A stretch of 64,000 nucleotides of DNA from Epichloe hybrida (GCA_019022495.1 JAFEKR010000023.1:930001-994000), one strand, 5' to 3'. Shown: positions 43,518 through 55,657, counted from the first letter of the stretch. The notes: generated from the sequence alone by a model not told the origin. Numbers and translations are program-made.

Positions 43518-45540
43518 ATGTCAAATCAGGTCGATGGCTCGAACCCGCCGCAAGCGGGTGAATCCCACGTGGTGCGATTCGCGGCTCGGAAAAAGAAATG
43601 GGGACCCAGGGCGAGGACAGGATGTGCTACTTGCCGGTTCGTTGACTGACGCTCAAGTTTCCGGACGCCGGACGGACGGACGGACGGACGGACGGAGTCC
43701 AAAGAAGATGGTTCTGCTAATTACTTGATTGAGAGCAGTGCTCGCCACGTCAAGTGTGATGAGGCGCGACCCGTTTGTGGCAGGTGCGTGACGGCCGGTC
43801 GTGTGTGCAGCGGGATCAACTACGGCACGACATCTGTGCATCATCGGCCAGCCTGGTCGGTCGCCTCCGGCCCCGGCCCCAGCCCCGGCTTCGGCTCTGG
43901 CTCCGGCGTGGTCATGGCCATGGCCGAGCGGAGCGCCCACGGGCGGGAATCCGTGGTGAAGATGGTGGAGCGGCATTCGGGCAGTGTGCAGATACTCCGC
44001 GGACGGGGCAACATGGTATTGACTCGCGATCTTCTACCTCAAGGCTGGCATTTCTCCGAGGCATGCCAATACTGTAAGAGCTGTCCAATTCTCTCTTTTT
44101 GTCATTTAGGCGGGCGGGCAAGTTCATGATTCCTGTAGCTGACCGACAACCACCACTTCTCTTCTACAGTTAACGAGGTCATGTTGACTCGTCGCATCGC
44201 CAAGCAGATTGTCCCCAGTGATTTCCACCACCCGGTGGGAAATACAAGGCAGAAATTCTCGCCTCCACCAGACCACCAGCACACCGTCATCATGGTTGCG
44301 CTTGCCCACCGCATATCCTTCATCTTCCACGCGGAAGAGCGCGGGACGACGCAACTGTGTCAGCATAGAGCGACTGCGCATTTACGAACGAGTTTCTATC
44401 GACACCTGGGGGAGGCCATTCGCGCCTTGAATCATCATCTCGTCGACATCAATCTGCCTGGTGTTGTATGGGGTCTTCGCAAGATTGCCAACATCGTGTC
44501 CGCCGAGGTATGTTGTTATCCCACTTCGAAAGAGGCGGTACCCCGTCGTCCGACCAGCCCCGGCCGGTTTTCTTGGTGCTGATGTTGTGGTCGTTGCAGC
44601 TTTACATGGTGTCTACTAGCTGGCGTCATCATGTAGAGGGGTTTCTAGCCCTCGTCAAGCATGGCGGCGGCATTGGGAAAATCTTGAACCACTTTCCTCC
44701 CATCAGACTTGCCGTGTACTACATGATCATGTAAGACAAGCCGCCTTCCATGCGCGGGAAAAACGTTGGAACACATGCAGGTTCTGTGGAAAAACCCAAA
44801 TAGGCTGACCTGATGAACCATGCAGCATCGCCAATGTCGCTAATACGACTAGCCCGTCTCACGATCTGGGGATGGGATCCATTTACCCCGGTAAAGAAGC
44901 CATCCGGCATCTCTACTCCACCACGCTCTACCCGTCCTTTCCGTGCGCGACGAGTCTGTTCATGGACATGATGCGCATCACGGAGTTGCGGGATCCGCGA
45001 CACGGTTCATCGCGTGACGTGCGGCGCAGCATTGTCGAGGTTTTCAGAAGCATCGACGAGTTCGTGCCGAATGCCTGGGCCGAAGCTTACGAGATACCCA
45101 AGACAGCTGATATCAACATCATTGCGCGCATGTTCAAAGCCTCGGTTGCTCTTTATGGGGTCCTGGCTCTTGGGAAATTCCAGGAGTCCTGGATCGACGC
45201 GGCACATTACTTCCCGAGCTTGACGAATGCCGGGAAATTGAGCCATGGGCCACTACGGAGGGCACTGAGCGGCCATCTTCTGGGTGTTCTCGAGGAGGCA
45301 GCGAGGGCGTTGAGTAACCAAGAATCACTCAGTTGGCCGCTGACCGTGCTTGGGGTCGGCATCGCAGATGGATCGGCAGAAGACAAGGAGTTTGTTAAAA
45401 AGGCCTTGTTGGATGTTGGGATGGACCCGAACGCGGATGCTGGTCCCATGGATTCGCGAGGGAGGCTTTTGGAGTTTTGGGATGCCGGGGGTACGCAGTG
45501 GGATGAGTGTTTTAATCGACCGACTTTGGTGCTGGCGTAG
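43518..45540 (+). CDS. Zn2Cys6 fungal transcription factor 2
   Basis: A Gal4-type regulator of unknown target. The CDS is join(43518..43636, 43739..44073, 44170..44507, 44600..44730, 44826..45540), 545 aa. The zinc cluster has Cys36, 39, 46, 53, 56 and 63 in canonical CX2CX6CX6CX2CX6C spacing (GCATCRARHVKCDEARPVC, then GRCVTAGRVC). The first intron interrupts the Arg40 codon between the second and third Cys and contains a GGAC tetranucleotide array. The effector half resembles the same fungal factor family as the gene at 30-32 kb (GWHFSEACQYFNEVMLTRR, then YRHLGEAIRALN). The N-terminus carries a basic stretch (RFAARKKKWGPRART). The next gene is arginase, about 1.1 kb downstream on the same strand. 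There is no evidence that the factor controls it. Confidence 0.87.
43670..43696. repeat. (GGAC)n tetranucleotide repeat inside an intron
   Basis: Six GGAC units plus a partial one lie within intron 1 of Zn2Cys6 factor 2, between the two halves of the zinc cluster coding sequence. Confidence 0.95.
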
Positions 45541-45670
45541 GCTACTGGGACCAAAATCACGGTTCGCATGTATGGGTGGGCATTAACGAATGAGGGAATA
45601 AATAAGACGCAATTCGACTCATGGAAACAGGCAAATGGAAAAACGTGAACGAGGTTGAACTTACTCGACC

Positions 45671-45726
45671 CAGGGCCACCCAGGGCCACCCAGGGCCACC
45701 AAGACCAGGGTCGGGGTCGGGGTCAG
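45671..45726. repeat. Decamer triplet plus GGTCGG repeat
   Basis: Three tandem copies of CAGGGCCACC are followed by CCAGGGTCGGGGTCGGGGTC. A second copy of the CAGGGTCGGGGTCAGG part lies about 280 nt downstream at 45992-46007. Confidence 0.9.
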
Positions 45727-46122
45727 GTGTTGCCCGGCAGCGGGTAATATGACCGATCGTACGCGCCATGCGCGTAGGAACGTATCAGGGAAGCTGAACT
45801 GCACCTCGAATGAATGTGCGATCTTGGAATAAAAAGTATACGAGGTTTACTATAGCTGCTCTTTCTATAAAAGAAGAGCTTTTGTCCTTCTATTTGTACG
45901 AGGGAATCAGATCAATTCAATCACTTCTTCTGCCTTCAATCATCCCTTCTGATCACATCTTTGCCCGAAGTCACGTGCCGCATAGCGATATCAGGGTCGG
46001 GGTCAGGGATTAATTAGATTAGAGACAGCGCACAGAGTAGCGGTTTCCCGTTGTTCTGGCCCCCCTCGACTTGAGGCCGCCTGATGACAGACAACAGGGC
46101 TTGATTCGGAAACAGAAAGAGC

Positions 46123-46140
46123 GGCTCACGTACGTGAGCC
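46123..46140. promoter_or_regulatory. 18-bp perfect palindrome upstream of arginase
   Basis: GGCTCACGTACGTGAGCC reads the same on both strands and contains two overlapping CACGT half-sites. It lies 485 nt before the arginase ATG. A dimeric DNA-binding protein site is possible; this is inference. Confidence 0.35.
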
Positions 46141-46624
46141 ACCGGTGCTTGCTTCCAATATGTACGTAGAAATCAGAGGCCCTACATGTACATTCCGCCG
46201 TCCTTGATCCCCGCCGCCAGCCAAGATCTTCTCATGTACCTGCACTGAGGAGCATGACTTGCTTACTATTCCCTAGCCTCGTATTTCCCCTCCAAAAATC
46301 CTATTCTGTCCCACTCCCGCTCCTCTTTTTCTCTTCAAGTTTTGCCTTTTGATTTTGTTACTTCATTACCCCTCTTCTTATCTTTGCACTCTCAGTCTTC
46401 ATCTCTCTCTGCCTGCCGCCCTGTCTCGCCTGGACAATTTCTCGTTGGCTTGCGCCCCACGTCATTCATAAGCTTTCTTTCCACTTTGGCGCGGACGTTT
46501 TGCCAGACCCCGTTTTGGAATAGGAAAAGAAAAAGAAAAGAAATAAGGAAACAAGGACGGGAAACCAACAGAAGCCCTAAAAGAAAAGGCCGGAACGAGT
46601 CGCTGTGAGGCTAATCCCGACACA

Positions 46625-47864
46625 ATGAACACGGATGTCGTCAAAAGCCGCTTCCTCTCCAACCCGCAAGACCTGGGTGTTGTCGCTGTCGGTTTCTCCA
46701 AGGGCCAGGTATGTAGCTACTAGCTCGCTCCCTCTGCATCCCTTTCCTTTGTCGACGGCTACGGAGTACATGTACCCTCATCTTATTCCCACGTCCCGTG
46801 GCAGCTGACATGCGCACCGCGGTCCACAGCCCAAAGCAGGCGTTGATGCCGGCCCCGAAGCCCTGATCGCATCCGGACTCCTCAGCGAGATTCAAAATGA
46901 GCTAGGCTACCAGCTCCACGGCGACGCCAAAGTCCAGAAGTACGACGAGCTCATGCCCGCCTCGGACCCCGACCACCGCGGCATGAAGAACCCCGGCGTC
47001 GTCTCGGCCGTCAACCGCCGGATCTCGCAGCAGGTGTACGAGCACGCCAAGGAGGGCCGCCTGGTTCTCACCCTTGGTGGTGACCACAGCGTTGCTATTG
47101 GCACCGTCACGGGCAGCGCCAAGGCTGCTCGCGAGCGTCTGAACCGCGAGATTGCCCTCATCTGGGTCGACGCGCACGCCGACATCAACACGCCCGAGGG
47201 GAGCGACAGCGGCAACATCCACGGCATGCCCGTCGCGTTTGCCTCGGGTCTGGCCACGAGCGACAAGGAGGAGTACTTTGGCTGGATCAAGGACGACATG
47301 CTGCTGAATATCAAGAAGCTCGTCTACATTGGTCTTCGTGACGTCGACAATGCCGAGAAGAAGACTCTTCGTGACAAGGGCATCAAGGCCTTTAGCATGT
47401 TTGACGTGGATCGGTAAGTTCACTTATCGCGCCGTGTGTGGAAACGCGAAAAAAGATACGACTGACGCTTGTGCCATGTTCCCTGTTCTCATAGATACGG
47501 CATCGGCCGCGTCGTCGAAATGGCCCTGGCCTACATTGGCGCCGATACTCCCATCCACCTTTCTTTCGATGTCGATGCACTCGACCCCATGTGGGCGCCC
47601 AGCACGGGCACTCCGGTACGCGGCGGACTGACCCTCCGCGAGGGAGACTACATCTGCGAGGCTGTGCATCAGACGGGCAGTCTCGTCGCCATTGATCTTG
47701 TTGAAGTCAATCCCAGCTTGGCCGCTACCGAGGCCGGCGCCCAGGAGACCGTCCGGGCCGGCTGCTCACTCGTCCGCTGCGCCTTGGGCGAGACCCTCCT
47801 GAGAAGTCGGACGACGAAATGGGAGCCATGGATGTTTCGTGTTGTACATAGCATCGACGATTGA
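46625..47864 (+). CDS. car1: Arginase
   Basis: Arginase hydrolyses L-arginine to ornithine and urea in cytosolic nitrogen catabolism. The CDS is join(46625..46708, 46830..47413, 47495..47864), 345 aa. The binuclear manganese site motifs are all present: GGDHSVAIG, DAHADINTPE and SFDVDALDP. The substrate-loop signature SGNIHGMPVA and the ending ALGETLL also fit arginase rather than agmatinase. A 20-residue extension follows that conserved ending (LRSRTTKWEPWMFRVVHSID). It is longer than in yeast and ends at an ordinary stop. Intron 1 carries a TACGGAGTA copy. The ATG at 46625 gives MNTDVVKSRFLSNPQDLGVVAVGFSKGQ when spelled in exon 1, matching family N-termini. Confidence 0.96.
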
Positions 47865-48126
47865 TCTAACTACATCTACCTCGGTTACTCGTCTACGACA
47901 ACCGACTGGTGTACCAACGAATCTGAGTTCTCAACCAATCGTAGAGCAGGCCCCAGGACCAATTTGGCCATGCTTGTCTCCTCAACAGCTACTAGCATGC
48001 AAGACGCCGAGCATCGGGACAGACAGCACAGCTGGCGGTGAAGCCAACAGAATCGTAAAACTGGGCGGGCGGGTTGTCGCGGCCCAATAAAGTACCGTGC
48101 AAGTGGGCGGGTGGCATGGTCAGGTT

Positions 48127-48150
48127 CATGGTCATGGTCATGGTCATGGG
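48127..48150. repeat. (GGTCAT)n hexanucleotide repeat
   Basis: About three and a half GGTCAT units in the arginase downstream region, with related GGTTCAT and GGTCAG units just before. Confidence 0.85.
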
Positions 48151-48688
48151 TTGTGTCCGTGTTATTATGGCAGTGTTAATATGGGGGTGGGATTTGTCGT
48201 GGTCAAAGGGCCGAGGTGGGTGAGGAGGTGGTTGTTGTTGTTGTTGTTGTTGTCCATCCAGGTCTTCCTCTGCTACCGGTACATATGTACGGAGTACTCG
48301 GCAGTCCGTACAGACTTCTTGCCGGTTCGACACGTTTCTCGGCCCGCAGTACAGTGCAGTACAGCGCAGTGCGGTGCAGTGCAGCTGTTTCTTCAGCTGG
48401 CTGGTGGCCAGTGGGTCAGTGGCGCTCAGCAGCCGCCTGAACGTCCACTCCGTTATTTTTCTTCTATTTTTTGGCACCCACTGCCACCCACTGCCACCCA
48501 GACGTGGCACCCAGACGCTGGTCCGGCCCAGCCCCGGCTTGGCAAGTTGGGCTGCCCGGCATCCGGGTGGATTTGCCTCTGCATCTGCCAGGTGTCTGGG
48601 ACTCTGTTCCTGGGCAACATGGCAACATGTATCACCGCCTGAAATGATCTGCGCCCGAAGCTCGGAAGGACGGCAGAAAGAGGGAAAA

Positions 48689-48698
48689 GTATATAAAT
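48689..48698 (+). promoter_or_regulatory. TATA-like element
   Basis: TATATAAATG lies about 265 nt upstream of the membrane protein start codon at 48961, followed by CT- and CA-rich leader sequence. The position suits a fungal TATA box with a moderately long leader. Confidence 0.4.
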
Positions 48699-48960
48699 GT
48701 TGATTGTCGCGGTTCCATCCCCTCATCCCTCCTTGACCGTTCACGGGGTGGTTCTTTGTCGCCGGCTGGTTTTGACCCCGGGCTGGCGAGAACAGGACAA
48801 GAAAAGAATATTCGCCGTTGTCATCAACACCAACACCAACACCGAAACCAACACCAAAACCAACACCAAAACCAACACCAACGACGAGGGTGGGTTGGTC
48901 TAGTGTTGGGCTTGGGCAGGCAGGAACTGGCAAGAGGCTCAACACCGTCACATCACCATC

Positions 48961-49734
48961 ATGGCTGCCACATCGACATTGAGCAGCGGCTCCGGCTTCC
49001 ACCGGCGAAGAGCAGTCAGCCTTGTTCGCACCTACAACTGGCCGCCGCTCCAGCTGAACTTTTGCATCTTCACCATGCTGTTGTCCTCGGCGAGCATTGT
49101 TGGCGTCTTTTCCACCTTTGTCCAGATCCAGACGCAGTTGCATCTACCAATTCCATGGTAGGTATATCATGCCCCCCCCCCCCCCTTTCCTTCGTTTCTG
49201 ATATGAATAAGGCATTGCTTTGTTATGCTGATCCCCTCGAAAATTCTACAGGTATTTCCCATACTACATCACCGTTGGATCTATTGCCATACTCTGCATC
49301 GGCGGCATCTTCTGGCTCATCGCCAACCGCCGCCTGCTGCCGGCCATTGTCATGATGGGCGCCTTCATCCTCTTCGTCATGTGGCTGGTCGGGCTGGTCG
49401 TCGTGTCGGTCCAGCTCTGGGGGCCGAGTGGTTCCATCCAGAGCACTTGCAACTTGCAGGTCTTTAACAGGGATCCCCATGGACTGAGCCAAGAGACGTT
49501 GGCTTGGTTGCAGCAGAGGAACATATGTGAGTTTTTTTTATTACTTTTGAGCCGCCTTTCGTCGTGTTTAATTTATGGAGCTTCACTCCGCTTGCTCGCT
49601 TGCTTCTGTCTGAAACTCGTCCTGACTGTGTTGTAGGTCAATCTTGGCAACTCGTCTTTGCCATGTCCTTGACGGGCATCATCTTCCTGGTCTGGGTCAT
49701 GATTATGGCGTACCAGGTTTTCGTCAATTCATGA
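48961..49734 (+). CDS. Small four-helix membrane protein (MARVEL-like)
   Basis: The CDS is join(48961..49157, 49252..49526, 49637..49734), 189 aa. Four hydrophobic segments can be seen: about residues 30-52 (LNFCIFTMLLSSASIVGVF), 70-88 (YYITVGSIAILCIGGIFWL), 94-117 (LPAIVMMGAFILFVMWLVGL) and 160-182 (LVFAMSLTGIIFLVWVMIM). The loop between helices 3 and 4 contains CNLQVFNRD and is likely extracytoplasmic. This topology, size and fungal context fit MARVEL-domain proteins of unknown function, but I see no decisive motif. Exon joins are in frame. Intron 1 has a thirteen-C tract. Confidence 0.75.
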
Positions 49735-50687
49735 CGTGCGCCGCCTCGAGCATGCATTGATTGATCATTGCGCGCTTGCAATCTCGCGGCATCGTTGTGC
49801 ATACCGCGACGTCATTCTTTTGAGGTGGATTTCCTATGTGTTGTGTGAGTAATGGGACGAAGGCGACGTTTGGGAAATACTTGTACATGATGGGGGGCTA
49901 GCGTGGATGAGCGGAGTCTTTGAATGGAACAGGCGGTTGTTGGTTGTCGGTTGTCGGTTGTCGGTTCAGAAACAGAACAGAACAGAAACAGAAACAGGAC
50001 AGAAACAGAAGCAGAAGCAGAAACCGAAAGTCATGTAGCACCCGGAATTACATGGCATTTTGGTGGAGGAGAATACTTGGATACTTGGAATGAATGAAGC
50101 TTCACAGGCACACAAAAGGCAAGATGCGGCAATCCCGAGCAAACGAGATGGCAGCGTGCCTCATGCATAATAAGAGAATGAATATCGAATGAAATGATGT
50201 GGCATGGGATTTAATTATCCTGGTCATTCATCTCCAACTTGCGTGCGCCCGCGATGGCGGCAAGCGACTTGTCCGTCCGGCTGCTGCATGTGACTGGGCG
50301 AGGCTGGACCTGCACTTGTCCTCGTGCATTATCCATTATCCATCTCCCTTTATGCCATCGCGCACGCACACACACACACACACACACACGCGCGCGCCGT
50401 GTTTCATCTCCAGCCCGAGCGCGCCCTTTTTTTTGCAAAAGTATCGCGTGCCCCACTCGCAAGAAGCAACTTCTGGAGTTCTGTTCTGGCTGGAAAGCTG
50501 GAAATCGGACGACATCTCGCGTCGAATTCCGGGGCATCATTGCGGCCAACGACCCTCAAAATGCGCCTGGCCTGACGGCAAGCCGTCGTCTCACGTCTGG
50601 TTCTCGCTGTGTGCCATCTGCCATCTACCATCTTGCCATCTTTTGTCTCGCAGCACATGCTGAGCTGTCACGCAGAAGCGGTTGATC
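49735..50687. other. Intergenic region upstream of the ApsB/Mto1-like gene
   Basis: About 0.95 kb. It carries GGTTGTC heptamer repeats (49941-49966) that run directly into a CAGAAA/CAGAAC/CAGAAG purine tract (49966-50031), and an AC repeat at 50366-50388. No gene is supported. Confidence 0.5.
49941..50031. repeat. GGTTGTC repeat joined to a CAGAAA-type purine tract
   Basis: Three GGTTGTC units are followed by about 65 nt of irregular CAGAAA, CAGAAC and CAGAAG units. A similar CAGAAA-type tract occurs near 63265-63385. Confidence 0.85.
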
Positions 50688-53600
50688 ATGGCGGATTCCA
50701 GTGACGCCCATGGTGCGCCAGCTCTCGCGCCAGACGCTTCCAATGCACAACCCGACGACTCGATATTGAAGCTGCTTCCGCAGGCGGATGAATCATCCAT
50801 GTCCGGAAACAACCCTGTCCCCTTTGCCATGGGAAGTAGCTACATTGAGGCCGCGACAGTCGATAACAGTGGGGGTGGTCAGGACGAAACCATCTCCGAA
50901 GAAGCTGTACGCGAACACTTCAAGGACGTCGAATCTAGCTTTCTCCCGACGCTTTCTCCCATTACCACGAGAACAATCCGCCAAGCCCCCGACGATGAAG
51001 CCTGTCATGCCACAGAAACATCCCCAGGCCCATCGCGTCCTCAAACCGCGCTGCAGGCCGACGAAAACCATACTGCCAGTGTAGTCGACGACGAGAGGTC
51101 CAGCCTCGAAAATCTCGATTCCTCTCCCACTGCAGCAGCTGCGGCACGAACCATCTCGAGAGCTATCAGCCTGGCCTCTACCGCGGCGGGGTACGGTGCC
51201 GGCGCGACTACGGCGGATGACTCTGATCTCAACAATGATGCTGACAACTCGTCCCTTCCTGGCACAGAGGACCCTTCCCTGCAGTCGCAAAATGTGTCCG
51301 AACGACCCGATGCCGGTAGCGGTGCCAGCAACTCTTTGCGGATTGGCAAGCGATCCAAGTATCTTCGAAGTCGATATGGGAGCCAGCGATCTTCGACTTC
51401 ATCCTTCATCACAAACCCCGAATCACAAGATGATGGCAGCGAGACAACAACGGTTGGCATCGGCGCCGACTACGCCCTGTCCTCGGGGGGGGGCCTACCT
51501 GCGTTGGGAATGACGAGGAACACAAGCAACCCGTTCCAGCGGTCGATAAGCATCGGTAGCATGGTCTCTGGTTTTGGGGGCGAGGACTCCTATGATGTGC
51601 CTGGTCATCATCACCTGGAGCCGTTGCCGGAAGTGTCCAGTCCTGTGCGAGCCAGCCAAAACGATCCTCTAAGGACGCCGAAGGCGTCACGCGAAAACTT
51701 CAAGGCCACCACCACCGCACCGACAGACACCATCATTGCTCAGCACGTTAGAAACGTTCAGGTGCCCGAGTCGTTGGCCAAGGAGTACAAGTTCAAGAAC
51801 GGTCTGCAGACGCCGCGCCAACCCTCTGGCTTCACGACGGGAACAGGCACGATAACAAAGCCGGGCAAGAACCTGACACTCAAAGAACAAAGCAGCACAA
51901 TCGAGCGGCTTTCGAAAGAAAACTTTGACCTCAAACTCAAAGTCATGTTCCTCAGTGATCGCCTGGACAAATTATCCGAGGAGGGCATCAAAGAAATGAT
52001 TTCTGAAAATGTGGAGCTAAAGACAAGCTTGGCTGTTCTGCAACGAGACAACAAGGTGCTCAGGAAACGGGTCAAAGAGCTCGAGAAGAAAGTGAGTGAC
52101 GACGAACAACGACCCGGTACCGCCTCCTCCTCCAACAACGACCAAACGGCAAGGATGTCCGATGAAGAAGCTTACGAGCGCGAACAAGAGCTCATCTTTC
52201 TACGCGAAAGGGTAGAAGAGTATGCGAGCGAGATTGAAAAGCTGCGAAGCGAGAGCTTGAGTCGCGAGTCGGAAAAGCGCCGCTTGGCTGAAATCGTTCA
52301 CGCTCTGGGCGAGCGTTCCGGGGACAGCCTGGGACAGCAGGAAGAATCCGAGGTCTGGAAGGACCTGCTCGAGCAAGAGACGGCTCGTCGAGAACAAGCC
52401 GACGAAGACAATCGAAGGCTGCGAGACGACATATTCAGGCTGAAGAAGGAACTGTCTGGTCCAGGGAACCTGCAACACACGACCAACATCTACAACATCT
52501 CCAGAAAAGCCAGAGACGGCGCGTTCGCACCCCATCGCCCCATGACCGGCCTATCTGGCGATGCCGAGAACTCCAACGCCAATTTCAGCATCGCCAGCAC
52601 CCTGGTTGACCAACTGCGTCAGGAGGGTGAGCAGCTCCGCCATGAGAATGCCGAGCTGAGTCGCGAGGTCGGCGCGCAGACGTCCATGCTCACCTCGAGA
52701 AACCGCGAGAAGGAAAGGCTCTATCAGGAAATCGAGGACCTCAAGATGGCTCAGCGTCGCGGCGGTCCCGCACCCTCCACCGTGGACAGCATATTTGATC
52801 GCTCGGCATCCCGTGCCGGCGCCCATGAGAGGCCGCACTCTCGCGAAGGCAGTGTACGACGGACCAGGCAAGCAATCGCCGTGGAAGAATCCGAACGCGA
52901 GGAACTGGAAAACAAGCTGGCCGAGCTGCGCGACAAGATCAGCGAGGTCAAACTACGGAATCAAGAACTGCAGAGGGAACTAGAGTCGTGCATGCAGGAT
53001 TTCGAGACGGCAGTCGAGGGCAAACGATTGGCCGAAGAAAACGCGCTGGCGGTGCAAGAGGACCTCGAAACCGCCATGAACGACCTCGTCGCCTTGCAAG
53101 CAGAACGTGACGAAGCCATTCGCGAGCAGGGCGACATGGAAAACGAGTTTGAGGCACTGCGCCGGGAAGCGCAAGACGAGATTGACGCGCTCGAGGCCGA
53201 GGCCGATCAGCGCAACGAGGAAATACAACGTGCCCGGGCAGAGCTGAGGGATCGCTCAGAAAACTTTGACGCCTTGCAGGAAGAGATGCGCAAGATGAGC
53301 GAAGCCCTGGTGCGCCTAGAAGATGAACAGGACAGCAAACTGCGCCGCATCAAGCAGCTGGAAGAGGAGCTGGACTCGTCGAACAAGGAGCTCGAGGATT
53401 TGGAAGAGAAGCTGATGGAAGCAAACGAAAAGAACCAGCGGTTCTCGATACAGCAAGAATCGTCGCAGGGGGAGATTGCCTTCTTGAGGGAAGAGCAGGA
53501 AGCCGACAAGATTCGTATTGGAGACCTGGAGGCTGCCATTGCGAATGCAGAGCAAAACCTCAGAGACGAGAGAGACCGAGTCAGGGAGCTGGACAATCGC

Positions 53601-55171
53601 CTGCAACAGGAGCGCATGCAAAGGGAAATCGTCGCGGACAAGGAGAAGGAGGAAGTGCAGCAGGTCGTCAACGAGCTGAACCGGGAAGCTTCCAGTGCCA
53701 AGGATGAAGTGAGAAGATTGCGTAAGAGCCTGTCTTCTCGTGAAGTTGAGGCTACGGAGTGGAAGGAGAGGCTTATTGAGCTCGAGAATAATCTTCGAGA
53801 AGCTCTGGGTGATCTGAACGGCACCCGCTCATCGCTTCTCAAGGTATGCACGTTATTATATTTATATTTCAACGTTTATCACTTTACCCCCCCCCCCGGG
53901 GAAGACCCATCCATTTCCATGCCACTGACCAATATATTTTTTGCCTTTAGTCCATTGCCAAGATGCAACGCGAACTTGAGAATACGGTCCGTGAGCTCGA
54001 CACGTGTAAGGCATCTCTGGCCGAGAAGGAACGTATTATCAAGCAAAGAGACGCGTTGCTTGAGTCTCACGGCCTCGAAACCCGCAAGGTCACCGAGTTG
54101 CTGGAGAAGGAGCGTCTTGCACACCGCAACACAAAGGCGCAGTTCGACACGTTCCAGAGAACCCATCAGCATCTCACGCACACAGCCAGCACCCAAGACG
54201 TTCGAATCGCGGAGCTGGAGAGCACCAGAGGCAAGGAGGCAAGGAGGTTTGCCCAGCTCGAACAGACTGCTCGCGACCAGCTGACGGAGAGGAACGAGCT
54301 TCTCCTCAAATTGTGGCAGAAGCTCAGCATTCTCTGTGGTCGAGAGTGGCTCAATAACAATGCGCTCGTAGATCGACAAGTGGTTCCGTCCGTCGAGGTC
54401 ATTGGAAGTCGGCTACCAGGATTTTCCAAGAACCTCTTTGCGGCTGTCAAGACGATCGAGACCATGTTTCAGACGCTGTACACCAAGATCCACTCGGTCG
54501 AGCGTGATTTGCACAAGGAGTACCAGACGCTCGAGAACAATCTGGAGGTGCGGACGAAGAAGCTCGACCGCCTGGAAACAATGTTGCGCAACTCGGTGGC
54601 GTCGGGCTCGCTGGGCCCCCAGGACATGCACAACCGCATGCTCCGACTGGAAGATGCCTACCGACAGCTCAAGGTAGAGAATGCAACGCTGCGGACGGCC
54701 AACGACGTGCGCAGCCGCGCAGCACATCCGAGCTCTGAATCTGAACACACCCTGCCACTACTACCACTGAGCCGCGGCGGGGCCTCCTCTGGCGGAGGAT
54801 CACCGTCGCCAGGCATCCCTCGCGGACCAGGAGATCGCGATAAGAGTCGAGTATCCCAGTCGAGCCACGGTAAGAGCAGCCGGTCGGGAACGTCCTCGCG
54901 AGCCAACACCTCGTCGGGCATACCGCGGCCATCATCGGGAAACCTGACGGGCCTGGAGCTGGCAATCCCCGGCACGACGGAAAGCAGCGGGCCGAGCAAC
55001 AATGACAACCGCTGGCTCCTCAGGCTACGCGACATGGAATACAAGCTGAAAATGGAACGCGAGGGCCGTAACCAGGACCGACAAGCCGCACGACAGCGGC
55101 TCGGGGGCCTCGAGATGGAGAACAAAGACCTCAGAGACAGAGTGAGGAGGACAAACACAGACAATGAGTAG
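50688..55171 (+). CDS. apsB: ApsB/Mto1-like microtubule-organising centre coiled-coil protein
   Basis: This family recruits gamma-tubulin complexes to spindle pole bodies and septal microtubule-organising centres. The CDS is join(50688..53843, 53951..55171), 1458 aa. Residues 1-390 are Ser-rich and disordered. A centrosomin N-terminal motif follows at about 396-465 (LTLKEQSSTIERLSKENFDL, then KLKVMFLSDRLDKL), which is the gamma-tubulin complex-binding signature. Heptad-rich coiled coil runs from there to about residue 1300, broken by a short Ser/Arg segment near 710. A Ser/Pro-rich segment follows (1306-1400), and then a final coiled coil from about 1407 (WLLRLRDMEYKLKMEREGRN). The 107-nt intron has a ten-C run. 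The single first exon of 3156 nt is unusually long for this window. Confidence 0.88.
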
Positions 55172-55628
55172 TTGTGCTGTCTGTTTTATCCGCGACGGGA
55201 CACCTGATGACTCACAAGAGGAAAATGAGGTTCTTTTTTTTTTTTTTTTTTTTTTTTTTCTTATTACGAAATAGTAAAGCATGTTTTTGAAGCACTCTCA
55301 GCGATAGAGAATCCGTCCGACACTAGTTGGCTGGCATGTCTTGATAGTGTAGAGTAGAACGTGTTGGCTCGGCTTGAATTGTGGATGGGGGGGGGCATTG
55401 GCATTACGTTACATGGCTCGGTTGTATCAAAGCATTGATCTGAAGTAGCACGTAGATTCTACGGAGGCAGTGACAACCAGAGCTCGCAAAGGGCGCTCAT
55501 TTTGATCTTCCGGGTACTCGGTACTTGGGCTCATGTTTCGGCCTCCTCATACCAAAAGGATATATCACCAAGATTTCTAGGTCTCATATTTCTGATATGA
55601 GGAATTTAACTCCGGATTGAGGGCGAGT

Positions 55629-55657
55629 CACGGCACGGCACGGCACGGCACGGCACG
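55629..55657. repeat. (CGGCA)5 pentanucleotide repeat
   Basis: Five CGGCA units flanked by CA and CG. It is one of two pentanucleotide arrays in the window (the other is GCAGA at 63441). Confidence 0.9.

Larger units (their letters stand above)
45541..46624. other. Intergenic region upstream of arginase
   Basis: About 1.1 kb. It contains three perfect CAGGGCCACC decamers (45671-45700), a G-rich GGGTCGGGGTC run (45706-45726) that recurs at 45992-46007, and an 18-bp perfect palindrome at 46123-46140. A CT-rich leader precedes the arginase ATG. Confidence 0.55.
47865..48960. other. Repeat-rich intergenic region downstream of arginase
   Basis: About 1.1 kb with several unrelated simple repeats: GGTCAT units at 48127-48150, GTT triplets at 48231-48252, GCAGTACAGTGCAGT-like units at 48346-48384, CCACCCACTG units near 48475-48500 and CCAACACCAAAA units at 48832-48885. 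One TACGGAGTA copy lies at 48288. A TATATAAA-like sequence at 48690 may serve the next gene. Confidence 0.55.

Noticed and set aside
43518..47864. Zn2Cys6 factor 2 as the regulator of arginase
   Set aside because: Adjacency and shared strand alone do not show regulation. No shared site could be demonstrated.
53207..53872. Minus-strand Ser-rich frame of 221 codons
   Set aside because: It is the antisense of the ApsB coiled coil.
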